Shown: piece after piece, positions 9,221 to 18,686 of the stretch | How positions within the stretch are numbered: the first letter of the stretch is position 1 | Layout: every line of letters begins with the position of its first letter | NCBI RefSeq assembly: GCF_014762705.1 | Contig: NZ_JABURL010000102.1 | Span: 1 to 64,000, forward strand | DNA length: 64,000 nucleotides | Source: Cyclobacterium sp. | Lineage (GTDB): Bacteria; Bacteroidota; Bacteroidia; Cytophagales; Cyclobacteriaceae | Reading direction: 5' to 3' | The notes under the pieces: model-generated | The model's database searches: none | The model's input: only the letters and a program-made list of their open reading frames with translations | Told to the model about the DNA's origin: nothing | Translations under genes and position numbers: made by a program

Positions 9221-9766
9221 TTGAGTACCATAGACATCATCATATTGGGCATGCTCGCTGTAGGGGCGTTCAGCGGCTACAAGCAGGGGCTGTTTATAGG
9301 GTTGTTGTCTATTCTGGCCTTCTTTATTGGCATTATTCTGGCGTTTCGCTTTATGCATTGGGGAGCCGAAATTTTAGCAGATAGAGTAGAAAGCCTGACC
9401 TTTATGCTTCCATTTGTGGCATTTATATTGATATTTTTAGCCGTCACCATCACCATTCGGATTCTGGCCTATTTGGTAAAAAAAGCCCTTAACCTTACCA
9501 TTTTGGGTACCTTTGATAGTTTTGCCGGAAGTATTTTGGGCATTGCAAAATGGGCCATCATGATCAGTTTACTAATTTGGGTAGCGCATTCATTTGAGTT
9601 TGATGTACCGGAAGAAATGCAAGAGGGGGCAGTAGTGTATCCACTGGTAGTGCCGGTAGCGCCTACTTTGGTTTCTCTTCTGGATGATTATACCCCTGTG
9701 ATTGACGCCGCCATAGCTACCGTTAAGGAACTCGTAAACGACGCAGGTAGTGATCCTTCTAATTGA
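9221..9766 (+). CDS. CvpA family inner-membrane protein
   Basis: 181 residues with four membrane segments. The opening DIIILGMLAVGAFSGYKQGL is the CvpA signature, and GTFDSFAGSILGIAKW follows in the second half. Family linked to colicin V production and envelope homeostasis. The start is TTG at 9221, 13 bases after yqeY; no ATG fits the family start. The 3' end overlaps the next gene by 17 bases, so translation is probably coupled. Confidence 0.9.
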   Translation: MSTIDIIILGMLAVGAFSGYKQGLFIGLLSILAFFIGIILAFRFMHWGAEILADRVESLTFMLPFVAFILIFLAVTITIRILAYLVKKALNLTILGTFDSFAGSILGIAKWAIMISLLIWVAHSFEFDVPEEMQEGAVVYPLVVPVAPTLVSLLDDYTPVIDAAIATVKELVNDAGSDPSN

Positions 9767-10343
9767 CAATTTTGATTCTTTTTCCCATATCCTGGCAGAT
9801 TATTTCAAAAGGTCCGGGGAGGCAGTCATGGTGGTTCGCAATGATGTACCGCTTCCTGCCTTGTCTGATTTGGAATTTACTGCGCTAGTACTTTCCCCCG
9901 GACCAGGTAGGCCCGAAGAGGCAGGCAACCTGATGCAAATATTGGAATACTATGTTGATAAGGTTCCGGTATTGGGGGTTTGCCTGGGGCATCAGGCCAT
10001 TGGTACCCTTTTCGGTGCCGGTTTGCAAAGAAGTATCCGTCCCATGCACGGCAAGGTATCCTGGGTTAATCAGACATCACCGCAACCCTTTTTACAGCAG
10101 GTACCGGACAGGTTTCAGGTTACCCGTTACCATTCCCTTGAACTGACTGCTCTTCCACCTGAACTGGAAGTGGTTTTGGAAACAGACCAGGGTGAAGTCA
10201 TGGCCATTTGTCACAAAAGCCTACCTGTAATCGGACTACAATTCCATCCCGAGGCCCATCTCACCCAATACGGAGAAATAATTATCCGGAACTGGGTGGA
10301 GCTGTTTGCGCAGGAAAATAGCAGCAAATTGCTTACAGAATAG
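9750..10343 (+). CDS. anthranilate/aminodeoxychorismate synthase glutaminase subunit (class I GATase)
   Basis: 197 residues. Supplies ammonia from glutamine to chorismate-amination enzymes (folate or tryptophan pathway). LIDNFDSFSH start, LSPGPGRPEEAGN, catalytic Cys in GVCLGHQAIG and the His-Glu pair in LQFHPEAHLT. The start is GTG at 9750, inside the end of cvpA. Its synthase partner is not in the window, so pabA and trpG cannot be told apart. Confidence 0.93.
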   Translation: MILLIDNFDSFSHILADYFKRSGEAVMVVRNDVPLPALSDLEFTALVLSPGPGRPEEAGNLMQILEYYVDKVPVLGVCLGHQAIGTLFGAGLQRSIRPMHGKVSWVNQTSPQPFLQQVPDRFQVTRYHSLELTALPPELEVVLETDQGEVMAICHKSLPVIGLQFHPEAHLTQYGEIIIRNWVELFAQENSSKLLTE

Positions 10344-10471
10344 GGGAATAGGGTAGATTTAGGAAAAATTTGCTGCCTTTTCCACAAATATCAGGACGAT
10401 TTTATGCTAATTGAACAAAGGAAGACGAGAAGCCGTTTTATTTTACGAATCCTTTTAATACCTTTAGCTAT

Positions 10472-11137
10472 ATGCGGGCAAATGACTTTATCAATAATCT
10501 GATTCCACCCCTGAAATTTACGGACAGGGTGAGACTGGCGCTTTCCTGGATGGAGGAGATCAGGACTAATATTTTGCCTGTGGTGGAAAAAGGGAATTTC
10601 AAAGGTTTTATCACTGATGAAATCATCTACGAGATCAATAATCCTGACCTGAGCATAGCTGAGGTAGAATTGCTTGCCAGCTCTTGCGTGGTTCAGATGG
10701 AGAAGCACATTTATGAGGTGCTGAGAATAGCCTCCGAAAACCAGGTGAGTATGGTGGCTGTTCTGGATAAGGACCAAAAATACCTGGGTGTGGTTTCCGA
10801 GGAAGATGCCATTACGGCATTTACAGATACCATTTCCATTCAGTCTCCCGGAGGCGTGCTGGTTTTGTCCATGTTTATGACCGATTACAGCCTTTATGAT
10901 ATTGCCAGGGTAGTGGAATCGGAAAATGCCAAAGTACTGAGCAGTTTTATTTCCACCGATCCCCTGGATGACAGTAAGATTAAGGTCACCCTTAAAATAG
11001 ATCAGATGGAATTGCGGCACATTAAAGCCACCCTGGAGCGCTTTGGTTACAAAATCATCGACCATTATGAAGAAGAAGGGGGAATCACCAGTGAGCAGGA
11101 CCGTTTGGGCAACTTATTGCGATTTTTAGATATCTAA
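10472..11137 (+). CDS. CBS-pair protein with C-terminal ACT-like region
   Basis: 221 residues, soluble. Two CBS motifs fill residues ~1-115 (ILPVVEKGNFKGFITDE, MVAVLDKDQKYLGVVSEEDA), followed by an ACT-like half. CBS pairs bind adenosine ligands as energy sensors. It lies six bases before nadK, an arrangement conserved in Bacteroidota, so a link with NAD(P) metabolism or envelope growth is possible but unproven. Confidence 0.85.
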   Translation: MRANDFINNLIPPLKFTDRVRLALSWMEEIRTNILPVVEKGNFKGFITDEIIYEINNPDLSIAEVELLASSCVVQMEKHIYEVLRIASENQVSMVAVLDKDQKYLGVVSEEDAITAFTDTISIQSPGGVLVLSMFMTDYSLYDIARVVESENAKVLSSFISTDPLDDSKIKVTLKIDQMELRHIKATLERFGYKIIDHYEEEGGITSEQDRLGNLLRFLDI

Positions 11138-11143
11138 ACCCAC

Positions 11144-12019
11144 ATGAACGTTTTACTTCACGGCATAAATATCCTACCGGAGTTTCAAACATACATTCAG
11201 CAGTTAATACAAACTTTAGAAAGGCAGGGGATCAGGGTGGTAATAACCAAAAGTCTCCACCAAAGCATGGGTAAAGGAGCAAAAAAAAATGCTTTGCCTC
11301 CTTTGCTAAACGCTAATGAACCTATTTCCTCATTGGATTTTGTGCTTTCTATAGGAGGGGATGGGACCCTATTGGATACCATTTCCCTCATTGGCGCCCA
11401 TCAGACACCCATACTCGGCATCAACACCGGGAGGATGGGGTTTCTGGCAACCATTGCAAAAGAAGAAATCGATTTGGCCATAACAGACTTGCTGGGCGGC
11501 AGGTATTCTCTGGAAGACAGAAGCCTGGTTTGTCTGGAATCCAATATTCCTCTTTTTGGGGGGATGAATTTTGGCCTCAATGAATTTACCATACACAAGC
11601 GGGACACCTCCTCTATGATTACGGTACATACCTATATTGATGGGGATTACCTGAACAGTTATTGGGCCGATGGTCTGATTGTTTCTACCCCTACCGGTTC
11701 CACGGGTTATTCCTTAAGCTGTGGAGGCCCCTTGATATCCCCATTGGCCAAAAATTTCGTGATCACACCAGTTAGTCCGCATAACCTGAATGTCAGGCCT
11801 ATTGTGGTTTCAGACGATAGCGAAATCTCCTTTAAAATTGAGGGGAGAAGCGAAAAATTTCTGGTATCTTTAGATTCCCGATCCACCCCCATTGATGCCA
11901 GGGTAACCTTAAAAGTGAAAAAGGAAAAATTTGTGGCCAGACTGGTTAAGTTCCACAATTACAGCTTCTTTGACACCCTGAGGCAGAAATTGAACTGGGG
12001 ATATGACATGAGAAATTAG
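11144..12019 (+). CDS. nadK: NAD kinase
   Basis: Phosphorylates NAD to NADP. 291 residues. The catalytic GGDGT motif is in LSIGGDGTLLDT near residue 70; the NAD-binding block is LIVSTPTGSTGYSLSCGGP near 175-193; the C-terminal domain carries ITPVSPHNLNVRP. Six bases separate it from the CBS gene. Part of the conserved nadK - DUF6089 - uppS - bamA block. Confidence 0.97.
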   Translation: MNVLLHGINILPEFQTYIQQLIQTLERQGIRVVITKSLHQSMGKGAKKNALPPLLNANEPISSLDFVLSIGGDGTLLDTISLIGAHQTPILGINTGRMGFLATIAKEEIDLAITDLLGGRYSLEDRSLVCLESNIPLFGGMNFGLNEFTIHKRDTSSMITVHTYIDGDYLNSYWADGLIVSTPTGSTGYSLSCGGPLISPLAKNFVITPVSPHNLNVRPIVVSDDSEISFKIEGRSEKFLVSLDSRSTPIDARVTLKVKKEKFVARLVKFHNYSFFDTLRQKLNWGYDMRN

Positions 12020-12093
12020 TTTTAACAATATTTAACCCGGCATATACTGCGATGGGTTTTTTATTCGTTGGGTAGTTTATAAATTGCAGCGAC

Positions 12094-12858
12094 TTGAACA
12101 AAACCAGGTTTTATACAAGATGTCTTTCCGTAATACTGGCCATTTTAGGTGTAGTCAGCACTTCTAATGGTCAGCAATATGAGGTAGGCCTCGGATTGGG
12201 AGCAGGCAGCTATACCGGAGATATCATCCGGACCATAGATCCGACCCAACTGGGAATTCAGGGAACGTTATTTGGCAGACGAAATTTTGACAATGCCTGG
12301 AGCTTAAGGGCTGGCATTTCCGTAGCAAGACTCAATGCTGCAGACAGTATCCGGCCGATAGACCCGGTAGCCCTGGCCAGAGGTGCACATTTCAACGGTA
12401 CGATGATTGAATTGGGAGCTACCATGGAATTTCACTTTCTGGATTACCTGAGCCATCAATCCAATACCAGGTTTTCACCTTTTGGGTTTTTTGGTTTGGG
12501 TTATGGGATGTTCTTCGGCAATGGTCAATCCTACTCGGCTGATCCTCAACCAGGAAGTTACTCTGTTGGCACAGCCCTCATCCCCTTTGGATTGGGTATC
12601 AAATACAAATTGAAAGACCGGTTGTTTTTATCCGTAGAGGGTGGAGCTAAGGCTACCTTCTCCGATCATCTGGACAAGATCAGTTCCGATGCCAGTTATT
12701 TCCCCCGGTTCAGGACCGATCCTGGTACAGGAGATCAGGTACTGGACCCCGCAGCCATCAACTTTGGCAACCATTCCGACAGGGATTGGTACTATTTTTT
12801 AGGTGTTACGCTCAGCTATTCCTTCCACCAGGTTAAATGCTATCCGTACAATAATTGA
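12094..12858 (+). CDS. DUF6089 family outer membrane beta-barrel protein
   Basis: 254 residues with a signal peptide ending near VSTSNGQ, then a barrel-like alternation of aromatic strands (YEVGLGLGAGSYTGDI at the start, YYFLGVTLSYSFH as last strand). DUF6089 members sit between nadK and uppS/bamA in many Bacteroidota, as here. The start is TTG at 12094, fitted to the signal peptide. Role unknown; outer membrane location is inferred. Confidence 0.88.
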   Translation: MNKTRFYTRCLSVILAILGVVSTSNGQQYEVGLGLGAGSYTGDIIRTIDPTQLGIQGTLFGRRNFDNAWSLRAGISVARLNAADSIRPIDPVALARGAHFNGTMIELGATMEFHFLDYLSHQSNTRFSPFGFFGLGYGMFFGNGQSYSADPQPGSYSVGTALIPFGLGIKYKLKDRLFLSVEGGAKATFSDHLDKISSDASYFPRFRTDPGTGDQVLDPAAINFGNHSDRDWYYFLGVTLSYSFHQVKCYPYNN

Positions 12859-12929
12859 CCTCAGGATAGAATTTTTGAAAAAGAAGTGTCATTTTTGTAA
12901 TTCAATTCCAATCAGTAGAATACATTTGA

Positions 12930-13673
12930 ATGAAGGAAGCGATTGATAAGGGAAAAATTCCCAAACATATTGCAGTGATCATGGATGGCAACGGACGCTG
13001 GGCCCAGAAAAAAGGTGCCATGCGGATCTTTGGGCACCGCAATGCGATTGCTGCAGTGAGGGATGCCATAGAAGGATCAGCGGAGCTGGGAGTAAAATAC
13101 ATCACCCTGTATGCCTTTTCTACCGAAAACTGGTCCAGACCAAAGGAAGAAGTGGATGCGCTTATGGAAATTCTGGTACAGGCCATCACCGATGAAGTGC
13201 CCACCATGATGAAAAACAATATCCGCCTGTCCACTATAGGAGATACGGATAGCCTTCCCCCGGCTTGTAGAGAACACCTGAGAATGGGCAAGGAAGAGAC
13301 CAAAGCCAATACCGGCATGACAGTAGTGCTTGCATTAAGCTACAGTGGGCGATGGGAAATCAGTCAGGCAGTCAGGAAAATTGTCAATAAAGTAGTCAGT
13401 GGTGAAATTGCTGAAGCCGATGTCAACCAGGAAATGATTGCTTCCTGTTTGAACACCGCAGGAATTCCGGATCCGGAATTGCTGATCCGCACCAGCGGTG
13501 AAATCAGGATCAGTAATTTTATGTTGTGGCAGTTGGCCTATACAGAGTTGTATTTTACAGAAGTATTGTGGCCGGATTTTCGGAAAAAACACCTTCATGA
13601 AGCCATATTGGCTTTCCAAAAAAGGGAGAGAAGATTCGGGAAAACAGGTGCTCAAATAAAGCCTTCATTTTAA
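12930..13673 (+). CDS. uppS: undecaprenyl diphosphate synthase (isoprenyl transferase)
   Basis: Cis-prenyltransferase that makes the C55 lipid carrier of peptidoglycan and polysaccharide synthesis. 247 residues. IMDGNGRWAQKKG holds the catalytic Asp near residue 20; RIFGHRNA, YAFSTENWSRP and the C-terminal RTSGEIRISNFMLWQ complete the family signature. Directly upstream of bamA. Confidence 0.97.
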   Translation: MKEAIDKGKIPKHIAVIMDGNGRWAQKKGAMRIFGHRNAIAAVRDAIEGSAELGVKYITLYAFSTENWSRPKEEVDALMEILVQAITDEVPTMMKNNIRLSTIGDTDSLPPACREHLRMGKEETKANTGMTVVLALSYSGRWEISQAVRKIVNKVVSGEIAEADVNQEMIASCLNTAGIPDPELLIRTSGEIRISNFMLWQLAYTELYFTEVLWPDFRKKHLHEAILAFQKRERRFGKTGAQIKPSF

Positions 13674-13758
13674 GGTCAGGCACCATTAAAATCCGGGTTA
13701 TCCGGGTTGGTTCAATCCAAAAGTCCTGAGGACAATGGATTAAAAATTATCGTTCGAA

Positions 13759-16470
13759 ATGAAAAAACATTTATTGATTATCTATTTGCTGCTGTTAACC
13801 GGAGTGGCAGAGGCCCAGATCAGATTGGGGCAAAGCCGGTATACCCGACAGGAGCCGGTAGATATTATAGATCTGGATTATTCCAATCCCAAAACGTACC
13901 GGATTGCCGGTATTGAGGCGGTTGGGTTGAGCACTTTGGATGAAACGGCCATTATTTCCCTGGCAGGACTGCGGTTGGACGATGAAATTACGGTTCCGGG
14001 TGATGCCATTTCCGGGGCTTTGAAAAAACTTTGGGCGCAGGGGATCATAGGAGATGTGAAAATCCTGGTGACCAAAATAGAAGGCGATGACATCTACTTG
14101 CTGCTGGACCTGACAGAACGGCCCCGCTTTAGCCGGGTGGAATTTTCAGGGATCAACAAAACCCAGGTAGGCGAACTGAAGGATAAAGTCAATATCCGTG
14201 GAAGGGTCGTGAGAGATGATGTGCTGAACAATGCCCAAAGAAATATCCGGGAGTATTTTGTAGATAAGGGCTTTCTCAATGCAGAAGTAAAAGTCATCCA
14301 GGAAAGGGATACCACCCTGCCCAATAGTGTGAAGTTACGTTTCGATGTGGAGAAAAAAAGCAAGGTCCGTATCAATGAAATCCGTATATCCGGAAATGAA
14401 AATATCACAGCTCCGCGGATCAAGAAAAAAATGAAGGGGACGAATGAACACGCCAGGGTATATATTTTTAAGGACCTGATATCCCGTTTCCTCAACCTCA
14501 GTGGCAAAAACCTGGGAGATGTCATCACCAAAAGGAATCCTGTGACAGATGACCAGGTCAGGGAATACATCAACAAAAATTTTAAACTTAATTTCTTTAA
14601 TGGTTCCAAGTTTGTCCGTAGCGACTACCGGGACGATAAAAACTCAGTCATTGATTTTTATAACAGCCGGGGATACCGGGATGCGGAGATCCTCTCGGAT
14701 AGCATCTATCGATTCGATGACAGTCGTATCAATATTGACATAGACATTGAGGAAGGGCAGCAATATTACTATCGAAACATTACCTTTTCTGGAAATTACA
14801 TCCACTCTGACGCCGAATTACAGGCAAAGCTGGGCATCTATAAAGGCGACATCTACAACAAGGAAAAGATGGATAAAAGACTGAACTACGATCCTCAACG
14901 AGGGGATGATGTCAGTTCGCTTTACCAGGATAACGGATACTTGTTTTTCACCATTGACGATGTCGAAGTAAACGTAAAGGCTGATTCCATTGACGTTGAG
15001 TTGCGGATCTTCGAAGGACCGCAGGTGACCGTAAATTCTGTTTCCATAGAAGGAAATGAGCGGACCAGTGACCATGTGGTCATGCGCGAAATCAGGATTC
15101 TTCCGGGCCAGAAATTTGACAGAAGTGCCCTGGTAAGAACTATCCGTGAGCTTTCCCAAATCGGCTACTTCAACCCTGAAAACATAGAACCCGACATGCG
15201 GCCAAACTTTGAGGATGCCACCGTGGACATCACCTTTAAGCTGGAAGAAAGGCCCAATGACCAGATTGAACTTTCCGGAGGATGGGGTGGTTTGTTTGGT
15301 TTTGTAGGAACCGTAGGATTGACTTTCAATAACTTCTCTATCAAGAATATCAAGGATTTCTCCAAGTGGAGACCCCTTCCTGTCGGTGATGGGCAAAAAG
15401 TATCCCTAAGGGTGCAGGCCAATGGCCGTAGCTTCCAGAATTACAGCATGTCATTTACCGAACCCTGGTTTGGAGGCAAAAAGCCGAATGCCCTGAGCTT
15501 TAGCTTCAACCATTCCGTACAGCGGCAAATTGATTTCTTCAACCGCAATAATTTCGGTCAGGAATTGGGCTCTTTCAAAATTACCGGGGCTACCATAGGT
15601 TTGGCCAAAAGGGTGACATGGCCAGACGATTACTTTCAGGTCAGTAATAGCCTGCAGTTTCAGGTGTACGATTTTGACGAATATGGAAATTTCTTCGGTC
15701 TGAGCTACAATACAGGTACTGCCAGAAGTGTTGCGCTGAACACCACCATTGCCAGAAACAACATAGATAATCCCATTTATCCCAGGTTTGGCTCCAACAT
15801 CACGCTGAGTGCCTCAATGACACCTCCATACACCTCCATGAATCCCGGAATTAACCAGGAATCTCCGGATGAGGAAAAATACCAATGGCTGGAATACCAC
15901 AAGTGGATGTTTGATGCCTCATTGTACACACCTGTATTCGGATCAAACAAACTGGTCTTGAGTGCCCGAACACACCTTGGATTCGTCGGTTCTTATGGAG
16001 ATCGTATCGGCATCATTCCTCTGGAGCGCTTTGTGCTGGGAGGGGATGGCATGAACATGAACAACTTTGCCCTGGGCCAGGAAATCATTGGTCTGAGGGG
16101 TTACGAAAACCAGTCCATTACACCGGGCAGGGAATTCAGAGGGCAGGCCAATGCACCCATACCCTACGGCGGTGTGGTGTACAACAAGCACGTGATGGAG
16201 TTGCGGTTTTTGGTCTCTCCAAACCCTTCCGCCACCATCTTCCTGCTGGGCTTTGCTGAGGCCGGTAATAACTGGGGCAACTATGCAGACTACAATCCGT
16301 ATGACCTGAAAAAATCAGCAGGCTTTGGTGCCAGAATATTCATGCCCGCTTTTGGTCTATTGGGTATAGATTGGGGTTATGGGTTTGATGAGATCCCAAC
16401 CCTGCAAAACCCGAATCCGGGACCGAGTGGAGGCATGTTCCACTTTACCATCGGGCAACAGTTCAGATAA
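13759..16470 (+). CDS. bamA: outer membrane protein assembly factor BamA
   Basis: Central Omp85 subunit that inserts beta-barrels into the outer membrane. 903 residues: signal peptide ending GVAEAQ, POTRA domains to about 480 (ERPRFSRVEFSGI, KKSKVRINEIRISGN, GPQVTVNSVSIEGN), then a 16-strand barrel starting ELSGGWGGLFG and closing with FHFTIGQQFR, whose terminal aromatic is the barrel signal. Longer than the E. coli protein, as usual in Bacteroidota. It is followed after two bases by the first of two skp-like chaperone genes, so assembly machine and chaperones are co-transcribed. Confidence 0.97.
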   Translation: MKKHLLIIYLLLLTGVAEAQIRLGQSRYTRQEPVDIIDLDYSNPKTYRIAGIEAVGLSTLDETAIISLAGLRLDDEITVPGDAISGALKKLWAQGIIGDVKILVTKIEGDDIYLLLDLTERPRFSRVEFSGINKTQVGELKDKVNIRGRVVRDDVLNNAQRNIREYFVDKGFLNAEVKVIQERDTTLPNSVKLRFDVEKKSKVRINEIRISGNENITAPRIKKKMKGTNEHARVYIFKDLISRFLNLSGKNLGDVITKRNPVTDDQVREYINKNFKLNFFNGSKFVRSDYRDDKNSVIDFYNSRGYRDAEILSDSIYRFDDSRINIDIDIEEGQQYYYRNITFSGNYIHSDAELQAKLGIYKGDIYNKEKMDKRLNYDPQRGDDVSSLYQDNGYLFFTIDDVEVNVKADSIDVELRIFEGPQVTVNSVSIEGNERTSDHVVMREIRILPGQKFDRSALVRTIRELSQIGYFNPENIEPDMRPNFEDATVDITFKLEERPNDQIELSGGWGGLFGFVGTVGLTFNNFSIKNIKDFSKWRPLPVGDGQKVSLRVQANGRSFQNYSMSFTEPWFGGKKPNALSFSFNHSVQRQIDFFNRNNFGQELGSFKITGATIGLAKRVTWPDDYFQVSNSLQFQVYDFDEYGNFFGLSYNTGTARSVALNTTIARNNIDNPIYPRFGSNITLSASMTPPYTSMNPGINQESPDEEKYQWLEYHKWMFDASLYTPVFGSNKLVLSARTHLGFVGSYGDRIGIIPLERFVLGGDGMNMNNFALGQEIIGLRGYENQSITPGREFRGQANAPIPYGGVVYNKHVMELRFLVSPNPSATIFLLGFAEAGNNWGNYADYNPYDLKKSAGFGARIFMPAFGLLGIDWGYGFDEIPTLQNPNPGPSGGMFHFTIGQQFR

Positions 16471-16472
16471 TT

Positions 16473-17003
16473 ATGGAAAAGTCACTGAAATTGTTACTTT
16501 TGCTTTCCCTTTTCCCAATGGCCCTTATGGGACAGAAGATGGGCTATGTAGATACCGAGTATATACTGAACAAACATCCGGATTACAAGAAGATACAGGA
16601 TGAAATGGAAGCGCTTAGTCTGGAATGGAGAAAAGAGGCACAAAATTTGGAAGAAGAGATTCAGCAGATGTATAGTGACCTTCAGGGAGAACAGGTATTG
16701 CTCACTGATGAAATGTACCAGGAAAGACTGGAACTGATCAGAGAGAAGCAAAAAGAGGCCAGGGCCTTCAATAACAGGATATTTGGAGAAAATGGTCAGC
16801 TTTATCAAAAACAATCCGAATTGCTTCAACCCCTGCAATCGACCATATACGATGCGATTGATCGGGTTTCTAAAAGAAATGGGTTGGCTATTTTATTCGA
16901 CAAGGCATCAAGTCCCACGTCTATAATTTATACAGATCCAAGACATGATTACTCGGATTTTATCATAGAAGAATTAGGTTTAGAAGAAAACAATCAAAAT
17001 TAA
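16473..17003 (+). CDS. OmpH/Skp family periplasmic chaperone, copy 1
   Basis: 176 residues: signal peptide ending MALMGQ, then KMGYVDTEYILNKHPDYKKIQ and a charged helical coiled-coil arm (about 50-115), closing on the strand region LAILFDKASSPTSIIYTD. Skp holds unfolded outer membrane proteins on their way to Bam. Directly after bamA and 15 bases before copy 2. Confidence 0.93.
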   Translation: MEKSLKLLLLLSLFPMALMGQKMGYVDTEYILNKHPDYKKIQDEMEALSLEWRKEAQNLEEEIQQMYSDLQGEQVLLTDEMYQERLELIREKQKEARAFNNRIFGENGQLYQKQSELLQPLQSTIYDAIDRVSKRNGLAILFDKASSPTSIIYTDPRHDYSDFIIEELGLEENNQN

Positions 17004-17018
17004 CAAAGTTTAACAATT

Positions 17019-17594
17019 ATGAAAGCAAGAATCATCTTATCAGCGATAGCCATCTTGTGCTTTGGATTTGTCGCCCAGGCACAGGATATCAAGATCGGTT
17101 ACACCAATGTAGAATACATCATGAGCCTAATGCCGGAGATGGAGCAAATAGATGCTGATATCCAAGATTATAGCAACCAGTTGGGTCAGCAAATCCAGAC
17201 CAAAACTCAGAGTTTTCAGCAGCAGGTACAAACCTATCAGCAAGCAGCGCAAACAATGACCGAGGAAGCACGTGCAACCAAGCAGCAAGAACTGCAGAAC
17301 ATGGAGCAGGAAATTCAAAAATTCCAACAAGATGCACAGTCTTCCTATCAGCGGAAATTACAGGAATTGCTTGAACCCGTGCAAACCAAGGTATACAATG
17401 CCATCAATTCGGTAGCAGCTGAAAACAACTACACCCATGTTTTCTCAGAATCTGCAGGACAGGCACCCGTGCTGCTTTATACCAAGGACAATGATCCTTT
17501 TACAGATTTGGTATTGAGTAAGTTGGGACTCGAAGCACCTACTGGTGGACAACCAGACCCTTCCATGCCAAGTGCTACACCTCCCGGACAATAA
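17019..17594 (+). CDS. OmpH/Skp family periplasmic chaperone, copy 2
   Basis: 191 residues: signal peptide ending GFVAQAQ, IGYTNVEYIMSLMPEMEQID start and a long Gln-rich coiled coil (about 50-125). Unlike copy 1 it has a Pro-rich C-terminal tail (TGGQPDPSMPSATPPGQ). Ends the uppS-bamA-skp transcript; a good terminator follows at 17619. Confidence 0.93.
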   Translation: MKARIILSAIAILCFGFVAQAQDIKIGYTNVEYIMSLMPEMEQIDADIQDYSNQLGQQIQTKTQSFQQQVQTYQQAAQTMTEEARATKQQELQNMEQEIQKFQQDAQSSYQRKLQELLEPVQTKVYNAINSVAAENNYTHVFSESAGQAPVLLYTKDNDPFTDLVLSKLGLEAPTGGQPDPSMPSATPPGQ

Positions 17595-17618
17595 ATCATT
17601 TATTTTCCTAAAAAAATC

Positions 17619-17651
17619 AAGCCCGGTTGTTATAGCTTCCGGGCTTTTTTT
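17619..17651 (+). terminator. rho-independent terminator after skp copy 2
   Basis: Stem GCCCGG (17621-17626) with CCGGGC (17639-17644), extended by AA/TT, then a T-run to 17651. Confidence 0.85.
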
Positions 17652-17683
17652 ATCTTTATGCCAACCAAATAATTGCTAAGGGT

Positions 17684-18067
17684 ATGTTTTTACGCACGTT
17701 AATTTTTTTGATTTTACCCCTGTTTGCTGCTTACGGCCAGGAAGAACCATCCTTTGACCTGATTGCGGATGAGGTGTATCTGGATGTGGAAAAAGAAGGG
17801 TTTAGGGAGTTCAAGTTTACGGTCAAAAATGCTGGTGAAGAGACTGCTCCTGCCGGTAGCTACCGGGTTTTTTTTAAAGTCAATGGAAAGATGCAGAGTT
17901 TTGAGATCAATACCTCTGCCCTGGAGGCAGGAAAATCATTGATTTATACCTCAGGAGAAAAAATTACGGCCAATCAACCCGGTAAGAAACTCAAATACAA
18001 GTTGATTATCCATACGAAAGATGCAGACAAAAGCAATAACCAACTGAAAGGGGAAATTATTTTGTAA
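17684..18067 (+). CDS. secreted CARDB-like domain protein
   Basis: 127 residues with signal peptide ending AAYGQ. The rest has the CARDB/Ig-like pattern for cell-surface adhesion modules: FKFTVKNAGEETAPAGSYRVFF, then EAGKSLIYTSG and a closing DADKSNNQLKGEI. Probably periplasmic or surface-exposed. Single-domain, downstream of the terminator, so separately expressed. Function unknown. Confidence 0.7.
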   Translation: MFLRTLIFLILPLFAAYGQEEPSFDLIADEVYLDVEKEGFREFKFTVKNAGEETAPAGSYRVFFKVNGKMQSFEINTSALEAGKSLIYTSGEKITANQPGKKLKYKLIIHTKDADKSNNQLKGEIIL

Positions 18068-18370
18068 CGTGATTTCAGTTTAATAACGTCTTTAAAACCG
18101 GCTATTTCGTCACTGTGAAACCTTTTATGGAGCTAGGGTGATAAAGTCCCGTTTTATATGGCTTCCACCGCATCCGCTTCCACATTCAAAGCCTATCGAT
18201 GACGAGTTTTTTAAATACGTGAAAATCAGCATAATAAAAACCCATATCCTCATCCCGATAGCTGCGTTTTTTAAAAAGTTATTTTTCGCTGTGACAGTAA
18301 AGCCTGGTATCGTTAAAGATCTCAAGACAAGTAACAATTAACGAATTGATATTTTAGGAGGTTACCGAAA

Positions 18371-18406
18371 AAATCCCCCTAGTCCTCCGCCGTGGCGGAG
18401 GGATTT
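18371..18406. repeat. long hairpin with CCTCCGCC/GGCGGAGG core
   Basis: Perfect inner palindrome CCTCCGCC-GT-GGCGGAGG, extended by an outer AAATCC...GGATTT pairing. The left flank (GTTACCGAAAAAATCCCC) resembles DNA at 30007-30048, so it may be a dispersed repeat. Confidence 0.55.
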
Positions 18407-18437
18407 TGGTTGCGATCGATTTGGAAATCCAGGCTTA

Positions 18438-18468
18438 ACTTTTCCAAAGTTCTAAACTTTGGAAAAGT
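18438..18468. repeat. perfect 14-bp inverted repeat
   Basis: ACTTTTCCAAAGTT is followed after 3 bases by its exact complement AACTTTGGAAAAGT. No T-run follows, so it is not an ordinary terminator. Probably an intergenic palindromic repeat. Confidence 0.65.
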
Positions 18469-18686
18469 TTGGAGTTACAGGTGATTTTCATTTTTGCGTA
18501 AAAAATCCCCTGTTTTCTAAAAAGAACCTATCATCATTCCGCTTGCTGCTTTAAAAAAGATAATTGTTGGAATAACGTTTTTATAGCAGTTATTAATAAA
18601 TCACGAACGAATAATCAATAGAAACCACTAGTCAATCATTATTACTTTCTTCGCTTAAAAATCCTCCCTATTTTTCATAAAAAACG

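Larger units (their letters stand above)
18068..18686. other. repeat-bearing intergenic region
   Basis: About 600 bases without a credible gene. It contains two strong inverted repeats, listed separately (18371-18406 and 18438-18468). Short frames on both strands at 18125-18341 mirror each other and look fortuitous. Confidence 0.5.

Noticed and set aside
10391-11065. 224-residue minus frame opposite the CBS gene
   Set aside because: Shadow; CBS gene is certain.
18125-18341. Overlapping ~70-residue frames on both strands
   Set aside because: Mirror frames in a repeat-bearing gap with no family character.
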